Both the position numbers and the translations under genes were made by a program. This document shows, piece after piece, positions 1 to 6,725 of a stretch of 12,306 nucleotides of DNA. The DNA is from Terriglobia bacterium. Lineage in GTDB: Bacteria > Acidobacteriota > Terriglobia > UBA7540. The notes under the pieces were generated by a model. That model searched no databases. It was not told the DNA's origin and saw only the letters and a list, made by a program, of their open reading frames with translations. Position 1 is the first letter of the stretch. Every line of letters begins with the position of its first letter. The DNA lies in NCBI GenBank assembly GCA_020072905.1, contig JAIQGB010000089.1:1-12306 (forward strand), read 5' to 3'.

Positions 1-1
1 C

Positions 2-1228
2 CCCCGTCGTGCCAAGGGTGAGGCAATCCGGGTAGGCCCGGCTCCCGACGAGGGGGTGCTCGCCCTGGTGCGCGAGATTGCGACGCTCAACCCCGGTCCA
101 GCCGGGGCGCTGATCAGGATGGTCCTGCTCACCCGCCTCGCGTCGAGCCTTCCCGCCTTTCGGGAGAGTCTCTCCAGGCAGGAGGCGTTCCGGGATCTCG
201 CGCTCGAAGCGCGGCAATCCGGCACGGCGCTGAACCGGCGGGATTTTCAGCGCCTGTTTCCGCGCGGCGAAGAGCAGGACTTACAGCTGGCTCTGCTTCC
301 GCTCTTGTTGCCCCCCGGATCCGATGGTCCCGAGGGGGACTTGTCCGCGCTGGCTCGGCTCCGCGAGCTGGCCCATGAGTCTCCGGATCCGAAGGTCGCG
401 CGGCTCAATGCGCTGCTGACGGAGCGGCCCGCGAAGACCATCGTGTTCACGGCGTCCCGGGCCACCGCTCGGTACCTGCTTCGCTCGCTCCGAGGGAATC
501 ACCGGGTCGCCGTGGTGATGGGCGCGCGGGAATCTGAGATTCTGCGAGCCTTCGCGCCCGTTGCCGCGGGTGTGGCTCCACCTTCCTCGGCCCTGGTCAT
601 CGACGTTCTGATCGCGACCGACCTCGCCAGCGAAGGGCTCAACCTTCAGGATGCGAGCCGGGTGGTGAACTACGATCTGCCCTGGACGCCGGCGCGTCTG
701 GCCCAGCGCGTGGGGCGCATCGACCGCCTGGGCTCGCCGCACGCGCGGATCGAGACTGTCACCTTCCTTCCGCCTCCATCCTTGGCCCATGCGCTGCGCA
801 TCGAGTCCCGCCTGTTGATGAAGGAGAAGGTGAGCAGGCGCGCCACGTTCTTCGACTGGTGCGACCGGATGCAGGCGCTGGCTGGTCCGGGGGATGGGGG
901 CACCGCTTGCGCGGTCTATGGAAGTGAGAACGCGGTCCTCCTGGTCATGTCCATCGGTGGAATGACGGAGCCCCTGGTGGTTCGCGCTGACGGAGTCACC
1001 GTCCACCCCCTGGACGCTTGCCGCATTCTGGAGGAGGCCTCTTGCGCCGAGCAGCTCCCGTTGGAGGCTGGCGTGGTGCGAGCGGCCATTTCCCGCGCGG
1101 CGGGCATGATACGAAGGCGCCTGTCCATGCTGGCACGTTCCCGATGGCGCGCGGGCGACCGCGATCAGCTCAGCCGCCGCTTGGTGCCGATGGTGGTGGG
1201 TGAAGCCCGGCGGGCAGCGCCAGCATGA
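2..1228 (+). CDS. Superfamily II (SNF2/HepA-like) helicase, C-terminal part, truncated at both ends
   Basis: This is the second RecA-like domain of a superfamily II helicase or translocase. The frame is open from position 2 with no stop. The first start-like codon, GTG at 56, has no role as a start because conserved sequence should lie upstream, so the gene enters from outside the window. Counting from 56, residues 127-132 read KTIVFT (strand before motif IV), 187-198 read ATDLASEGLNLQ (motif V), and 217-224 read QRVGRIDR (motif VI with the arginine finger). NYDLPW just before motif VI is typical of HepA/RapA-like and other SNF2-related proteins. Walker A and the DExx box are not in the window. 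About 150 unrecognised residues follow. The frame ends at TGA 1226-1228, inside DNA that reads as secY on the other strand, so the natural C-terminus is probably missing. Its partners and process are unknown; repair, transcription recycling or phage defence are all possible. Confidence 0.8.
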   Translation, partial: PRRAKGEAIRVGPAPDEGVLALVREIATLNPGPAGALIRMVLLTRLASSLPAFRESLSRQEAFRDLALEARQSGTALNRRDFQRLFPRGEEQDLQLALLPLLLPPGSDGPEGDLSALARLRELAHESPDPKVARLNALLTERPAKTIVFTASRATARYLLRSLRGNHRVAVVMGARESEILRAFAPVAAGVAPPSSALVIDVLIATDLASEGLNLQDASRVVNYDLPWTPARLAQRVGRIDRLGSPHARIETVTFLPPPSLAHALRIESRLLMKEKVSRRATFFDWCDRMQALAGPGDGGTACAVYGSENAVLLVMSIGGMTEPLVVRADGVTVHPLDACRILEEASCAEQLPLEAGVVRAAISRAAGMIRRRLSMLARSRWRAGDRDQLSRRLVPMVVGEARRAAPA

Positions 1229-1895
1229 AGACCAGCAGGAGGATCACAACCGGGAAGCTCCACGTCCGGCTCACAAAGACCTTGTCGTACAAGTCGGCGA
1301 TCGCCCGGGGTAGCCCGACGACGATCCCGGCAAAGATGAGTAGCGACATGCCGTTGCCGATGCCGCGCGCCGTAATCTGTTCGCCGAGCCACATGACGAA
1401 AACTGCGCCGGTGGTCAGTGTCAGAACGGTCTGGACAATGAACGCCGGACCCGGACTCACCACCAGGGGCGTTCCCGCCATGGTCGCGCGCTGCAACGCC
1501 ATGGCTATCGCGAAGGCCTGGAAGGCGCTGATGGCCACCGTCAGGTAGCGGGTGTACTGGGTGATCTTACGGCGGCCGAGATCGCCTTCCTTCTGCAGTT
1601 TCTCGAGGTGCGGAAACACTACAGTCAAGAGCTGCAGGATGATGGACGCCGTAATGTAGGGCATGATGCCCAGAGCCAGGACGGTCAGGCGCCGCAGGCT
1701 GCCGCCGGAAAACATGGTGAGCAAGCCCAGCAGGCCCGACGCCAAGCTCTCGAAGAATTGCTCGAAGGCCTGCGCGTTGATCCCCGGCGTGGGAATGAAA
1801 GAACCCAGCCGGTAGAGTGCCAGCATCCCCATCGTGAACAAGATGCGCTTCCGGAGGTCCGGAATCTCAAAGATGCTTTTGAACTGCTCCATCAT
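1170..1895 (-). CDS. secY: Preprotein translocase subunit SecY, N-terminal half only (truncated)
   Basis: SecY is the central channel of the SecYEG translocase in the inner membrane. The N-terminal half is clearly present: TM1 at about residues 18-36, the plug region GLLTMFSGG near 56-64, TM2b with ALGIMPYITASIILQL, the cytosolic loop with KEGDLGRRKITQYTRY, TM3 and TM4, and TM5 with GIGNGMSLLIFAGIVVGLP. Homology ends around residue 228 in TM6. The last 13 residues come from the adjoining helicase DNA. SecY is normally about 430-450 residues, so TM7-TM10 and the cytosolic loops that bind SecA and the ribosome are absent, and the product could not work. ATG at 1895 overlaps the rplO stop as ATGA; a second ATG follows at 1892. 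SecY is essential, so a full copy should exist elsewhere or the contig is misjoined here. Confidence 0.85.
   Translation of the reverse strand: MMEQFKSIFEIPDLRKRILFTMGMLALYRLGSFIPTPGINAQAFEQFFESLASGLLGLLTMFSGGSLRRLTVLALGIMPYITASIILQLLTVVFPHLEKLQKEGDLGRRKITQYTRYLTVAISAFQAFAIAMALQRATMAGTPLVVSPGPAFIVQTVLTLTTGAVFVMWLGEQITARGIGNGMSLLIFAGIVVGLPRAIADLYDKVFVSRTWSFPVVILLLVFMLALPAGLHPPPSAPSGG
1205..1228. other. Junction between helicase fragment and truncated secY
   Basis: SecY-like coding on the minus strand is good down to about 1212-1214, inside the sixth membrane segment. Past that point the frame gives Pro/Gly/His-rich residues with no SecY character and stops at 1170. On the plus strand the helicase frame reaches the same place and ends at 1226-1228 on a codon formed by secY sequence. 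Two unrelated genes broken at one point mark a recombination or assembly junction. I see no insertion sequence end or long repeat there. Confidence 0.7.
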
Positions 1896-2344
1896 GCTCG
1901 AATAACCTCGGCCGTGCCGCCCGCCTGCCGGATCTTATCCAGAGCGGATTTCGAGAAACGATGCGCAGCGATGGTCAAAGCCGCCTTGAGTTCGCCCATG
2001 CCCAGGACCTTGACGCCATCACCGATCTTCTTGACCAGGCCTCGCTCCATGAGCAGTTCCGGCGTGACCTTCTCCTCCGGCCCGAAACGCGTTAGGTCCT
2101 TGAGGTTTACCAGCGCGAAGTGCTTGCGGAAGATATTCGTAAAGCCCCGCTTGGGGATGCGGCGCTGCAGGGGCATCTGGCCACCCTCAAATCCCGGCCG
2201 GCGGTGCGAACCCCGGCGCGAGCGCTGGCCCTTGGAGCCGCGCGTGGCGGTCTTGCCGTGGCCCGACCCCATGCCCATTCCGATGCGCTTACGTCGCTTG
2301 TGAGCACCGCGCGGAGCCCGTAGTGTTCCGATGTGAATCGCCAT
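1892..2344 (-). CDS. rplO: 50S ribosomal protein L15
   Basis: L15 is a late-assembling large-subunit protein that contacts 23S rRNA near the central protuberance. The product is 150 residues, usual for the family. The N-terminus has the glycine- and arginine-rich rRNA-binding tail, with RRKRIGMGMGSGHGKTATRG followed by GFEGGQMPLQRRIPKRGF, a family signature. The open frame extends well upstream inside rpmD, but ATG at 2344 gives the conserved MAIHIGTLRAP start and sits 11 nt after the rpmD stop. The Shine-Dalgarno match is weak. The stop TGA is embedded in ATGA with the secY start, so the two are likely translationally coupled, as in most spc operons. Confidence 0.97.
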   Translation of the reverse strand: MAIHIGTLRAPRGAHKRRKRIGMGMGSGHGKTATRGSKGQRSRRGSHRRPGFEGGQMPLQRRIPKRGFTNIFRKHFALVNLKDLTRFGPEEKVTPELLMERGLVKKIGDGVKVLGMGELKAALTIAAHRFSKSALDKIRQAGGTAEVIRA

Positions 2345-2355
2345 AAGCTCGTTGC

Positions 2356-2886
2356 CTACTTCTTGCTCCCCTTGGAAGGCTTGGCGCTCCTCTCCACCGG
2401 CTTGGCTTTCTTTTTCTCGCCTTTCTTGGCGGTCTTCCCCTTCGCTGCGACCGCCTTGACGGATTTCGCCGCCTCCGCAGCCTTGGCCGGTCGGGCCTCC
2501 TTGGGGGCGGCCGGCGCCTCTTGACTCACCTTCGCGATCGCCTCTTCGGGAGCCTCCGCAACCGGTTGTGGCGGGGCAATCTCTTCCTGGGCAGGAGCAA
2601 CAGCCTCCGGCTCTGCCGCAGGCTCGGGCGGCACCACTTCCTTCGGCAACAACGTATACTCCGCAACCCTCGACCAGGCCGGCGGTCGCGGTGCGGAGTC
2701 CACGATTTCCACGAGGTGGGGGATCCGCGCCACCAAGCCACGCACCTGCGGCGAATCTACTCGTTCCACAATCTGATTCAACCGGCGCAGGCCCAGACTG
2801 CGCACCATGCCCTTCTGACGGCGCGTGAATCCGATGCCGCTGCGCACCCATTTGATAAGAATCGTCCGTTGAGCTTTTTCTGTCAC
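2356..2886 (-). CDS. rpmD: 50S ribosomal protein L30 with a long C-terminal low-complexity extension
   Basis: Residues 1-63 are a standard L30 core, with ILIKWVRSGIGFTRRQKGMV, the signature SLGLRRLNQIVERVDSP and a final strand LVEIVD. Bacterial L30 is usually about 60 residues and ends there. Here the frame continues for 113 more residues. First comes a short linker, then an Ala/Pro/Glu-rich acidic stretch at about residues 84-130, then a Lys/Ala-rich basic tail from about 136 to 176 ending KGSKK. The extension keeps the frame with no stop and directly precedes rplO, so it looks genuine and not a frameshift product. The start is GTG at 2886, 15 nt after the rpsE stop, with a poorly placed AGAGGT. 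The tail's function is unknown; RNA or protein binding on the subunit surface is a guess. Confidence 0.93.
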   Translation of the reverse strand: MTEKAQRTILIKWVRSGIGFTRRQKGMVRSLGLRRLNQIVERVDSPQVRGLVARIPHLVEIVDSAPRPPAWSRVAEYTLLPKEVVPPEPAAEPEAVAPAQEEIAPPQPVAEAPEEAIAKVSQEAPAAPKEARPAKAAEAAKSVKAVAAKGKTAKKGEKKKAKPVERSAKPSKGSKK

Positions 2887-2901
2887 GCCGGTCTTTGACC
2901 T

Positions 2902-3405
2902 CTAAATTTCTTCCCTCGCCTTGCCACGGGCCGCGGCCACTTCTTCCGGATTGCGAAGCTGGCAGAGAGCTTCCATGGTGGCCTTGACGACGTTCTGGGG
3001 GTTCGTCGTGCCGAGCGATTTGGTCAGGACGTTCTGAATGCCCGCCGCTTCGACGACGGCCCGCACCGTGCCGCCCGCAATCACCCCGGTGCCTTCCGGC
3101 GCCGGCTTCAGAAGCACCCGTCCGGCGCCGAACCTGCCCACGACGGTGTGGGGAATGGTCGTCGCGGTAATGTTTACCTTAACCAGCCTCTTCTTCGCCG
3201 CCTCAATTCCCTTGCGGATGGCCATGGGAACCTCGCGGGCTTTGCCCGATCCGTAGCCGACATGCCCGGCACCATCTCCCACCACCACCAAAGCGGCAAA
3301 ACTGAGGTTCTTTCCGCCCTTCACCACTTTGGTGACGCGGTTGATGGACACCACCTGATCTTTCAATTGCAGCGTACTGGGATCAATCCGAGTAGCCAAA
3401 TCCAC
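2902..3405 (-). CDS. rpsE: 30S ribosomal protein S5
   Basis: S5 sits at the back of the 30S body and helps in decoding fidelity and mRNA unwinding. The 167-residue product has the N-terminal double-stranded-RNA-binding-like fold, with VSINRVTKVVKGGK, then the signature GDGAGHVGYGSGKAREVPMA. The C-terminal domain contains PAPEGTGVIAGGTVRAVVE and the family-typical SLGTTNPQNVVKATMEAL. The longest start is GTG at 3405, but the strong AAGGGAG at 3407-3413 lies only 1 nt from it and 7 nt from an in-frame TTG at 3399. The latter would give a product two residues shorter, so the start is uncertain. The gene lies 18 nt after rplR and 15 nt before rpmD. Confidence 0.97.
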   Translation of the reverse strand: MDLATRIDPSTLQLKDQVVSINRVTKVVKGGKNLSFAALVVVGDGAGHVGYGSGKAREVPMAIRKGIEAAKKRLVKVNITATTIPHTVVGRFGAGRVLLKPAPEGTGVIAGGTVRAVVEAAGIQNVLTKSLGTTNPQNVVKATMEALCQLRNPEEVAAARGKAREEI

Positions 3406-3406
3406 A

Positions 3407-3413
3407 CTCCCTT
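3407..3413 (-). promoter_or_regulatory. Shine-Dalgarno of rpsE (start ambiguous)
   Basis: The minus strand reads AAGGGAG. It lies 1 nt before the GTG at 3405 and 7 nt before the in-frame TTG at 3399. Spacing favours the TTG, codon preference favours the GTG. Confidence 0.6.
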
Positions 3414-3423
3414 GCGAATCCCT

Positions 3424-3792
3424 TTAGAATTTCAGGCCGCCTTCGCGCGCCGCATCGGCCAGCGCCTTGACCCGTCCATGGTAGCCGTAGCCGCCGCGGT
3501 CAAAGACCACGCGTGCGACGCCCGCCGCCTTGGCCCGCGTGGCCAGGATCTGACCCACCGTCTTTGCCGCCGCGACGTTGCCACCGCTCTTCACCGTCTT
3601 GCGGACTTCCTTGTCCAGGCTCGATGCCGATACCAGCGTCTGCCCGCGCGAATCGTCGATGACCTGCGCGTAGATGTGATTGAGCGATCGGTAGACATTC
3701 AGGCGCGGGGCCTCTCCCCTGCCGATCACGCGCGCCCGGATGCGCCGGTGAATGCGCTGCCGGGTCCGGTTCTTGGAAGCCAGTTTCAACAT
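3424..3792 (-). CDS. rplR: 50S ribosomal protein L18
   Basis: L18 binds 5S rRNA with L5 in the central protuberance. The 122-residue product is of family length. It starts with a basic N-terminal arm (RTRQRIHRRIRARV), followed by the conserved RLNVYRSLNHIYAQVIDD and the C-terminal FDRGGYGYHGRVKALADAAREGGLKF pattern, whose FDRGG..YHGRV.AL.DAAREGGL form is diagnostic. ATG at 3792 gives the expected length and lies 39 nt after the rplF stop. No sharp Shine-Dalgarno is seen. Nothing unusual in sequence or context. Confidence 0.97.
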   Translation of the reverse strand: MLKLASKNRTRQRIHRRIRARVIGRGEAPRLNVYRSLNHIYAQVIDDSRGQTLVSASSLDKEVRKTVKSGGNVAAAKTVGQILATRAKAAGVARVVFDRGGYGYHGRVKALADAAREGGLKF

Positions 3793-3831
3793 GTTGTGTC
3801 CCGATCTTTTCCCGCTTCCTTTGCTCGCCGC

Positions 3832-4383
3832 TTACTTCGTCGGGCCGGCAGCCGCGGCCATCGCCTTCCCCACCTTCTTCTTCAGGCGCTCACCGGTATA
3901 GCGGATTCCTTTATTCTTGTAGGGGTCGGGCGGGCGCAAGGCACGAATCTCCGCCGCGACCTCCCCAACCTGCTGCTTGTCCGCACCACTCACCACGACG
4001 TGAGTCTGCTTCTCCACAGCGGCCGAGATCCCTTCCGGAATCTGAAAGTCAATCGGGTGCGAATAGCCCAGGGTGAACTGCACGACCCGACCCTTGAGCT
4101 CGGCACGATAGCCGATGCCTACGATGTCCAGGTGTTTCTCGAAACCCTTGGCGACGCCGCGGACGGCATTGGCAAGAAGACTGCGTGCCAAGCCATGCAA
4201 GGCGGCGTGCTCATCATCCTGGCGCCGAAGCATCAGGCGGCCGTCCTGTTCCTCCAGGGTGATCCCCATTGGCATCGGCACGCGCAGCGTGCCTTTCGGA
4301 CCCTTCACGACCATCGTGGAGCCCTCGGCGCTGACCGTGACGCCCGAGGGCACGTCGACCGGCTTTCTCCCGATTCTCGACAT
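3832..4383 (-). CDS. rplF: 50S ribosomal protein L6
   Basis: L6 lies near the sarcin-ricin loop and the factor-binding site of the large subunit. The product is 183 residues, close to the usual 177-180. It opens with the conserved MSRIGRKPVDVPSGV and contains VKGPKGTL in the first domain. In the second domain it ends with the signature PPDPYKNKGIRYTGERLKKK. The frame is open for 30 codons upstream, but ATG at 4383 matches the family start and follows GGGAAG by a suitable distance. The last residues (AMAAAAGPTK) are a short variable tail. A strong hairpin lies just upstream, at 4402-4422, in the 74-nt gap after rpsH. Confidence 0.97.
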   Translation of the reverse strand: MSRIGRKPVDVPSGVTVSAEGSTMVVKGPKGTLRVPMPMGITLEEQDGRLMLRRQDDEHAALHGLARSLLANAVRGVAKGFEKHLDIVGIGYRAELKGRVVQFTLGYSHPIDFQIPEGISAAVEKQTHVVVSGADKQQVGEVAAEIRALRPPDPYKNKGIRYTGERLKKKVGKAMAAAAGPTK

Positions 4384-4401
4384 AAGCCCGCTTCCCACTT
4401 C

Positions 4402-4422
4402 GGGAGCCCAGTGTCGGCTCCC
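4402..4422 (-). promoter_or_regulatory. Perfect 7-bp hairpin between rpsH and rplF
   Basis: GGGAGCC at 4402-4408 and GGCTCCC at 4416-4422 are exact complements around a 7-nt loop. In the mRNA the stem ends about 18 nt before the rplF ATG and just ahead of its likely Shine-Dalgarno. No U-run follows on the minus strand, so it is not a classical intrinsic terminator. It could be an attenuating or mRNA-stabilising element, or a spacer stem with no function. Confidence 0.5.
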
Positions 4423-4457
4423 CGTCCCCGCCGACGCCTTAGCCCCGGCGCTTCGAC

Positions 4458-4859
4458 TCAGCAGACGCTGCAAAGCAGCTCGCCGCCGATGCCCGCCTTG
4501 CGCGCGTTCTTCCCCGTCATCAACCCGCGCGGGGTGGTGAGAATGTTCACTCCCATCCCGCCCAGAACCCGAGGGATTTGCCCCGCGCCCACGTAGACCC
4601 GCCTCCCCGGCCGCGAGATGCGCTCCAGGGTCGAGATCACGCTTGTACCGTCGGGTGAGTAACGGAGGAAGACGCGCAGAACCTTCTTCTTCTCTTCCTC
4701 CGCAACCTTGTAGTTGCTGATATAGCCCTCTTCCTTCAGAATTCGCGCGATCTCCACGCGCATTTTCGAAGCGGGCATGTCCACGCGCGGGTGGCGCGCG
4801 CCAATCCCGTTGCGGATTCGTGTCAGCATGTCGGCGATCGGATCGGTGATAGCTGCCAT
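4458..4859 (-). CDS. rpsH: 30S ribosomal protein S8
   Basis: S8 binds the central domain of 16S rRNA early in small-subunit assembly. In E. coli it also represses the spc operon. The 133-residue product starts with the typical DPIADMLTRIRNG and ends with the family signature GVNILTTPRGLMTGKNARKAGIGGELL. The final Cys-Ser-Val-Cys differs from the usual Cys-x-Val-Trp, and loss of the terminal aromatic is a small oddity. ATG at 4859 is preceded by GGGAG at good spacing. The gene starts 39 nt after rpsN. Confidence 0.97.
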   Translation of the reverse strand: MAAITDPIADMLTRIRNGIGARHPRVDMPASKMRVEIARILKEEGYISNYKVAEEEKKKVLRVFLRYSPDGTSVISTLERISRPGRRVYVGAGQIPRVLGGMGVNILTTPRGLMTGKNARKAGIGGELLCSVC

Positions 4860-4898
4860 AAGACTCCCGAAGTCAAAATGCCCTGCGCCGCGGCCCGC

Positions 4899-5084
4899 CT
4901 ACCAGCTCGATTTCATTACGCCGGGAAGGTCACCACGCAGCGCCAGTTGCCGGAAACAGAGCCGGCACATATTAAACTTCCGCAGGTAGCCGCGCGGGCG
5001 CCCGCAGATGCGGCAGCGGTTTCGGTGGCGGATCTTGAATTTGGGTTTCCGGACCAGCTTCGCCATCTGAGAAGTGCGCGCCAC
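4899..5084 (-). CDS. rpsN: 30S ribosomal protein S14, type Z (zinc-binding)
   Basis: S14 binds the 3' major domain of 16S rRNA in the head of the small subunit. The 61-residue length and the four cysteines C24, C27, C40 and C43 (RCRICGRPRGY and MCRLCFRQLAL) define the zinc-ribbon type Z form, as opposed to the longer cysteine-free form. The C-terminal GDLPGVMKSSW is also type-specific. The start is GTG at 5084, chosen because AGGAGG lies 7 nt upstream, inside the end of rplE. Only 3 nt separate it from the rplE stop, so the two genes are probably coupled. Confidence 0.97.
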   Translation of the reverse strand: MARTSQMAKLVRKPKFKIRHRNRCRICGRPRGYLRKFNMCRLCFRQLALRGDLPGVMKSSW

Positions 5085-5087
5085 AGC

Positions 5088-5681
5088 TTAACCTCCTGCC
5101 TTTTCGTCGGACGGTCCCGCCGCCTGCCGCCGTTGAGCTTCCGCCCGGAAGGGCATCCCGAGGTGGCGGAGCAGCGCCAGGGCCTGGACGTCGGTGCGGG
5201 CGTCGGTAACAATCGAAATGTTCATGCCCTTGATCTTGTCCACTTTCGCATAGTCAATTTCCGGGAAAACGAGCTGATCGCGAAGGCCCAGCGTATAGCT
5301 TCCCCGCCCATCGAACGAACGTGTCGAAAGTCCCCGAAAGTCGCGGACGCGAGGCAGTGCGACATTCATCAACCGGTCGATAAACTCGTACATACGGTCG
5401 CCGCGCAGCGTCACCATGGCCCCGATGGGCATGCTCTTCCGCAGTTTGAAATTGGCGATCGACTTCCGGGCCCGGGTGATGACCGGCCTCTGCCCGGTGA
5501 TCTGGCCCAGCTCCTGCCCCGCGCTATCCAGCAGCTTGGCGTTCTGAATGGCCTCGCCCAGGCCCATGTTTACGACGATCTTGCGCAGGCGCGGCACCGC
5601 CATGGGATTCCGGCAATTGAGCTCTTTCATCAACGCCGGAACGATCTCTTTTTGGTAACGCTCTTTCAGTCTCGCCGCCAT
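5088..5681 (-). CDS. rplE: 50S ribosomal protein L5
   Basis: L5 binds 5S rRNA with L18 and forms the bridge between the central protuberance and the 30S head. The core is canonical: RLRKIVVNMGLGEAIQN near residue 31, GQRPVITRARKSIANFKLR near 63, and RDFRGL followed by GLRDQLVFPEIDY near 131. Typical L5 (about 179 residues) ends at MPFR, residue 179 here. This one has an 18-residue hydrophilic tail rich in Ala, Gln and Gly, giving 197 residues. ATG at 5681 is 25 nt after the rplX stop. The tail overlaps the rpsN Shine-Dalgarno. Confidence 0.97.
   Translation of the reverse strand: MAARLKERYQKEIVPALMKELNCRNPMAVPRLRKIVVNMGLGEAIQNAKLLDSAGQELGQITGQRPVITRARKSIANFKLRKSMPIGAMVTLRGDRMYEFIDRLMNVALPRVRDFRGLSTRSFDGRGSYTLGLRDQLVFPEIDYAKVDKIKGMNISIVTDARTDVQALALLRHLGMPFRAEAQRRQAAGPSDEKAGG
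5092..5097 (-). promoter_or_regulatory. Shine-Dalgarno fixing the GTG start of rpsN
   Basis: AGGAGG on the minus strand lies 7 nt from the GTG at 5084 and overlaps the last codons of rplE. It is the clearest ribosome-binding site in the spc half and supports the non-ATG start. Confidence 0.8.
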
Positions 5682-5706
5682 GACCCCGGTTCGATGCCCC
5701 CCGTTT

Positions 5707-6042
5707 TTAGCGGTCCAGGACTTTCCCGCATTTCGCGCAGACGCGCACCGTCACGACCTTCGCGCCTTCGGCCTTTTTGCGGTGCTGGATGCGCGTCGGC
5801 CCACACTCGTCGCAAATCAACGCCACGTTGGAGATGTGCACGGGACCTTCCCGGTCCAGAATCCCCCCGCGAATCTGCTTGGCCGGATTCGGCCGGGTGT
5901 GACGCTTCACGATGTTGACGTGCTCGACGAAGATCCACTGCTTTTTCGGCACTACTTCCAGAACGCGCCCCGCCTTGCCCTTGTCGCGACCCGCCAGCAC
6001 CTGCACCTGATCGTTCTTGCGAATATCCAGCGTGGACCCCAT
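5707..6042 (-). CDS. rplX: 50S ribosomal protein L24
   Basis: L24 is an assembly initiator that lies near the exit of the peptide tunnel. The 111-residue product has an N-terminal KOW motif region (KNDQVQVLAGRDKGKAGRVL) and the conserved VEHVNIVKRHTRPN. The C-terminal half carries two CxxC pairs, C77/C80 and C102/C105, which would form a zinc ribbon; many bacterial L24 proteins lack these. GTG at 6045 would overlap the rplN stop as GTGA. ATG at 6042, sharing one base with that stop, is preferred because GAGG lies 7 nt upstream of it. Confidence 0.96.
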   Translation of the reverse strand: MGSTLDIRKNDQVQVLAGRDKGKAGRVLEVVPKKQWIFVEHVNIVKRHTRPNPAKQIRGGILDREGPVHISNVALICDECGPTRIQHRKKAEGAKVVTVRVCAKCGKVLDR

Positions 6043-6410
6043 CACAAAACCTCGGGCGCGAGGGAAACGATCTTGAGGAACTTCTTCTCGCGCAATTCGC
6101 GGGCAACGGGACCGAAGACGCGTGTGCCCACGGGTTCGCCCGCGTCGTTGATCAGCACTGCGGCGTTTTCATCGAAGCGAATATAGCTGCCGTCGCGGCG
6201 CCGATGTTCCTTCCGCATGCGGACGATGACCGCCTTAACGACCTTGCCTTTGGGGATGGGGCTGTCGGGCGCGGCCTCCTTGACCGACGCCGTGACGACA
6301 TCGCCCAGACTCGCCTGTAAGCCCACGTCCCCGCCCAAGGGCAGGATGCAGGCAAGCTTCCGCGCCCCGGAATTGTCGGCAACCTGAAGGACGGTTCGCA
6401 TTCCGATCAT
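6042..6410 (-). CDS. rplN: 50S ribosomal protein L14
   Basis: L14 is a globular protein at the subunit interface; it contacts 16S rRNA in an intersubunit bridge. At 122 residues it has the exact family length. Diagnostic stretches are LQVADNSGARKL near the N-terminus, KGKVVKAVIVRMRKEHRRRDGSYIRFDENAAVLI in the middle, and GTRVFGPVARELREKKFLKIVSLAPEV at the end. ATG at 6410 overlaps the rpsQ stop as ATGA, and its own stop TGA overlaps the rplX start region. Three genes in a row (rpsQ, rplN, rplX) are therefore directly coupled. Confidence 0.98.
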   Translation of the reverse strand: MIGMRTVLQVADNSGARKLACILPLGGDVGLQASLGDVVTASVKEAAPDSPIPKGKVVKAVIVRMRKEHRRRDGSYIRFDENAAVLINDAGEPVGTRVFGPVARELREKKFLKIVSLAPEVL

Positions 6411-6688
6411 ACCGCACCCTCCGGCACCGGGGCGAGTTGCGCCGCTCTCGCCACCACTTCCACCACCCGCCAGCGCTTGCGGGCGCTGAGCGGACGCGTT
6501 TCCTCAATCCGCACCGTGTCGCCGAGCTGGCACTGGTTCTTCTCATCGTGCGCCAAGAACTTCTTCGAATAGCGCACCACCCGCCTGTAAAGGGGGTGAG
6601 TCACCTGGCGCTCCACCGTCACCACCACGGTTTTCTGCATCTTGTTGCCGGTGACGATTCCCACTTTTTCCTGTCGCCGTGTTTTCAT
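6407..6688 (-). CDS. rpsQ: 30S ribosomal protein S17
   Basis: S17 is a primary 16S rRNA-binding protein in the lower body of the 30S subunit. The 93-residue product is an OB-fold with the conserved KVGIVTGNKMQKTVVVTVERQ, then HPLYRRVVRYSKKFLAHDEKNQCQLGDTVRIEETRPLSARKRWRVVEV, which matches the family along its length. The last dozen residues (AQLAPVPEGAV) are a short variable tail. ATG at 6688 lies 37 nt after rpmC. Two purine-rich tracts (AGAGG and GAGAAGG) lie upstream of it. The stop overlaps the rplN start. Confidence 0.97.
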   Translation of the reverse strand: MKTRRQEKVGIVTGNKMQKTVVVTVERQVTHPLYRRVVRYSKKFLAHDEKNQCQLGDTVRIEETRPLSARKRWRVVEVVARAAQLAPVPEGAV

Positions 6689-6725
6689 AGCCTTCTCAAA
6701 ACCTCTGGCGGCTGCTCACCCCCGC

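Noticed and set aside
1172..1892. SecY as a naturally short functional form
   Set aside because: The frame ends mid-membrane segment with unrelated residues, and all of TM7-TM10 is missing; no functional short SecY of this form is known to me.
4341..4473. Longer versions of rplF, rplC, rplB and rplO starting far upstream
   Set aside because: The extra N-terminal residues come from spacers or neighbouring genes in the wrong frame; conserved family starts lie downstream at 4383, 11741, 9980 and 2344.
3148..4596. 482-codon open frame on the plus strand
   Set aside because: It lies opposite rpsE, rplR, rplF and rpsH, which are all certain. High GC leaves long antisense frames open; the translation has no recognisable domain.
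4791..5918. 375-codon open frame on the plus strand opposite rpsH, rpsN, rplE and rplX
   Set aside because: Antisense shadow of conserved genes; no domain and no ribosome-binding site of note.
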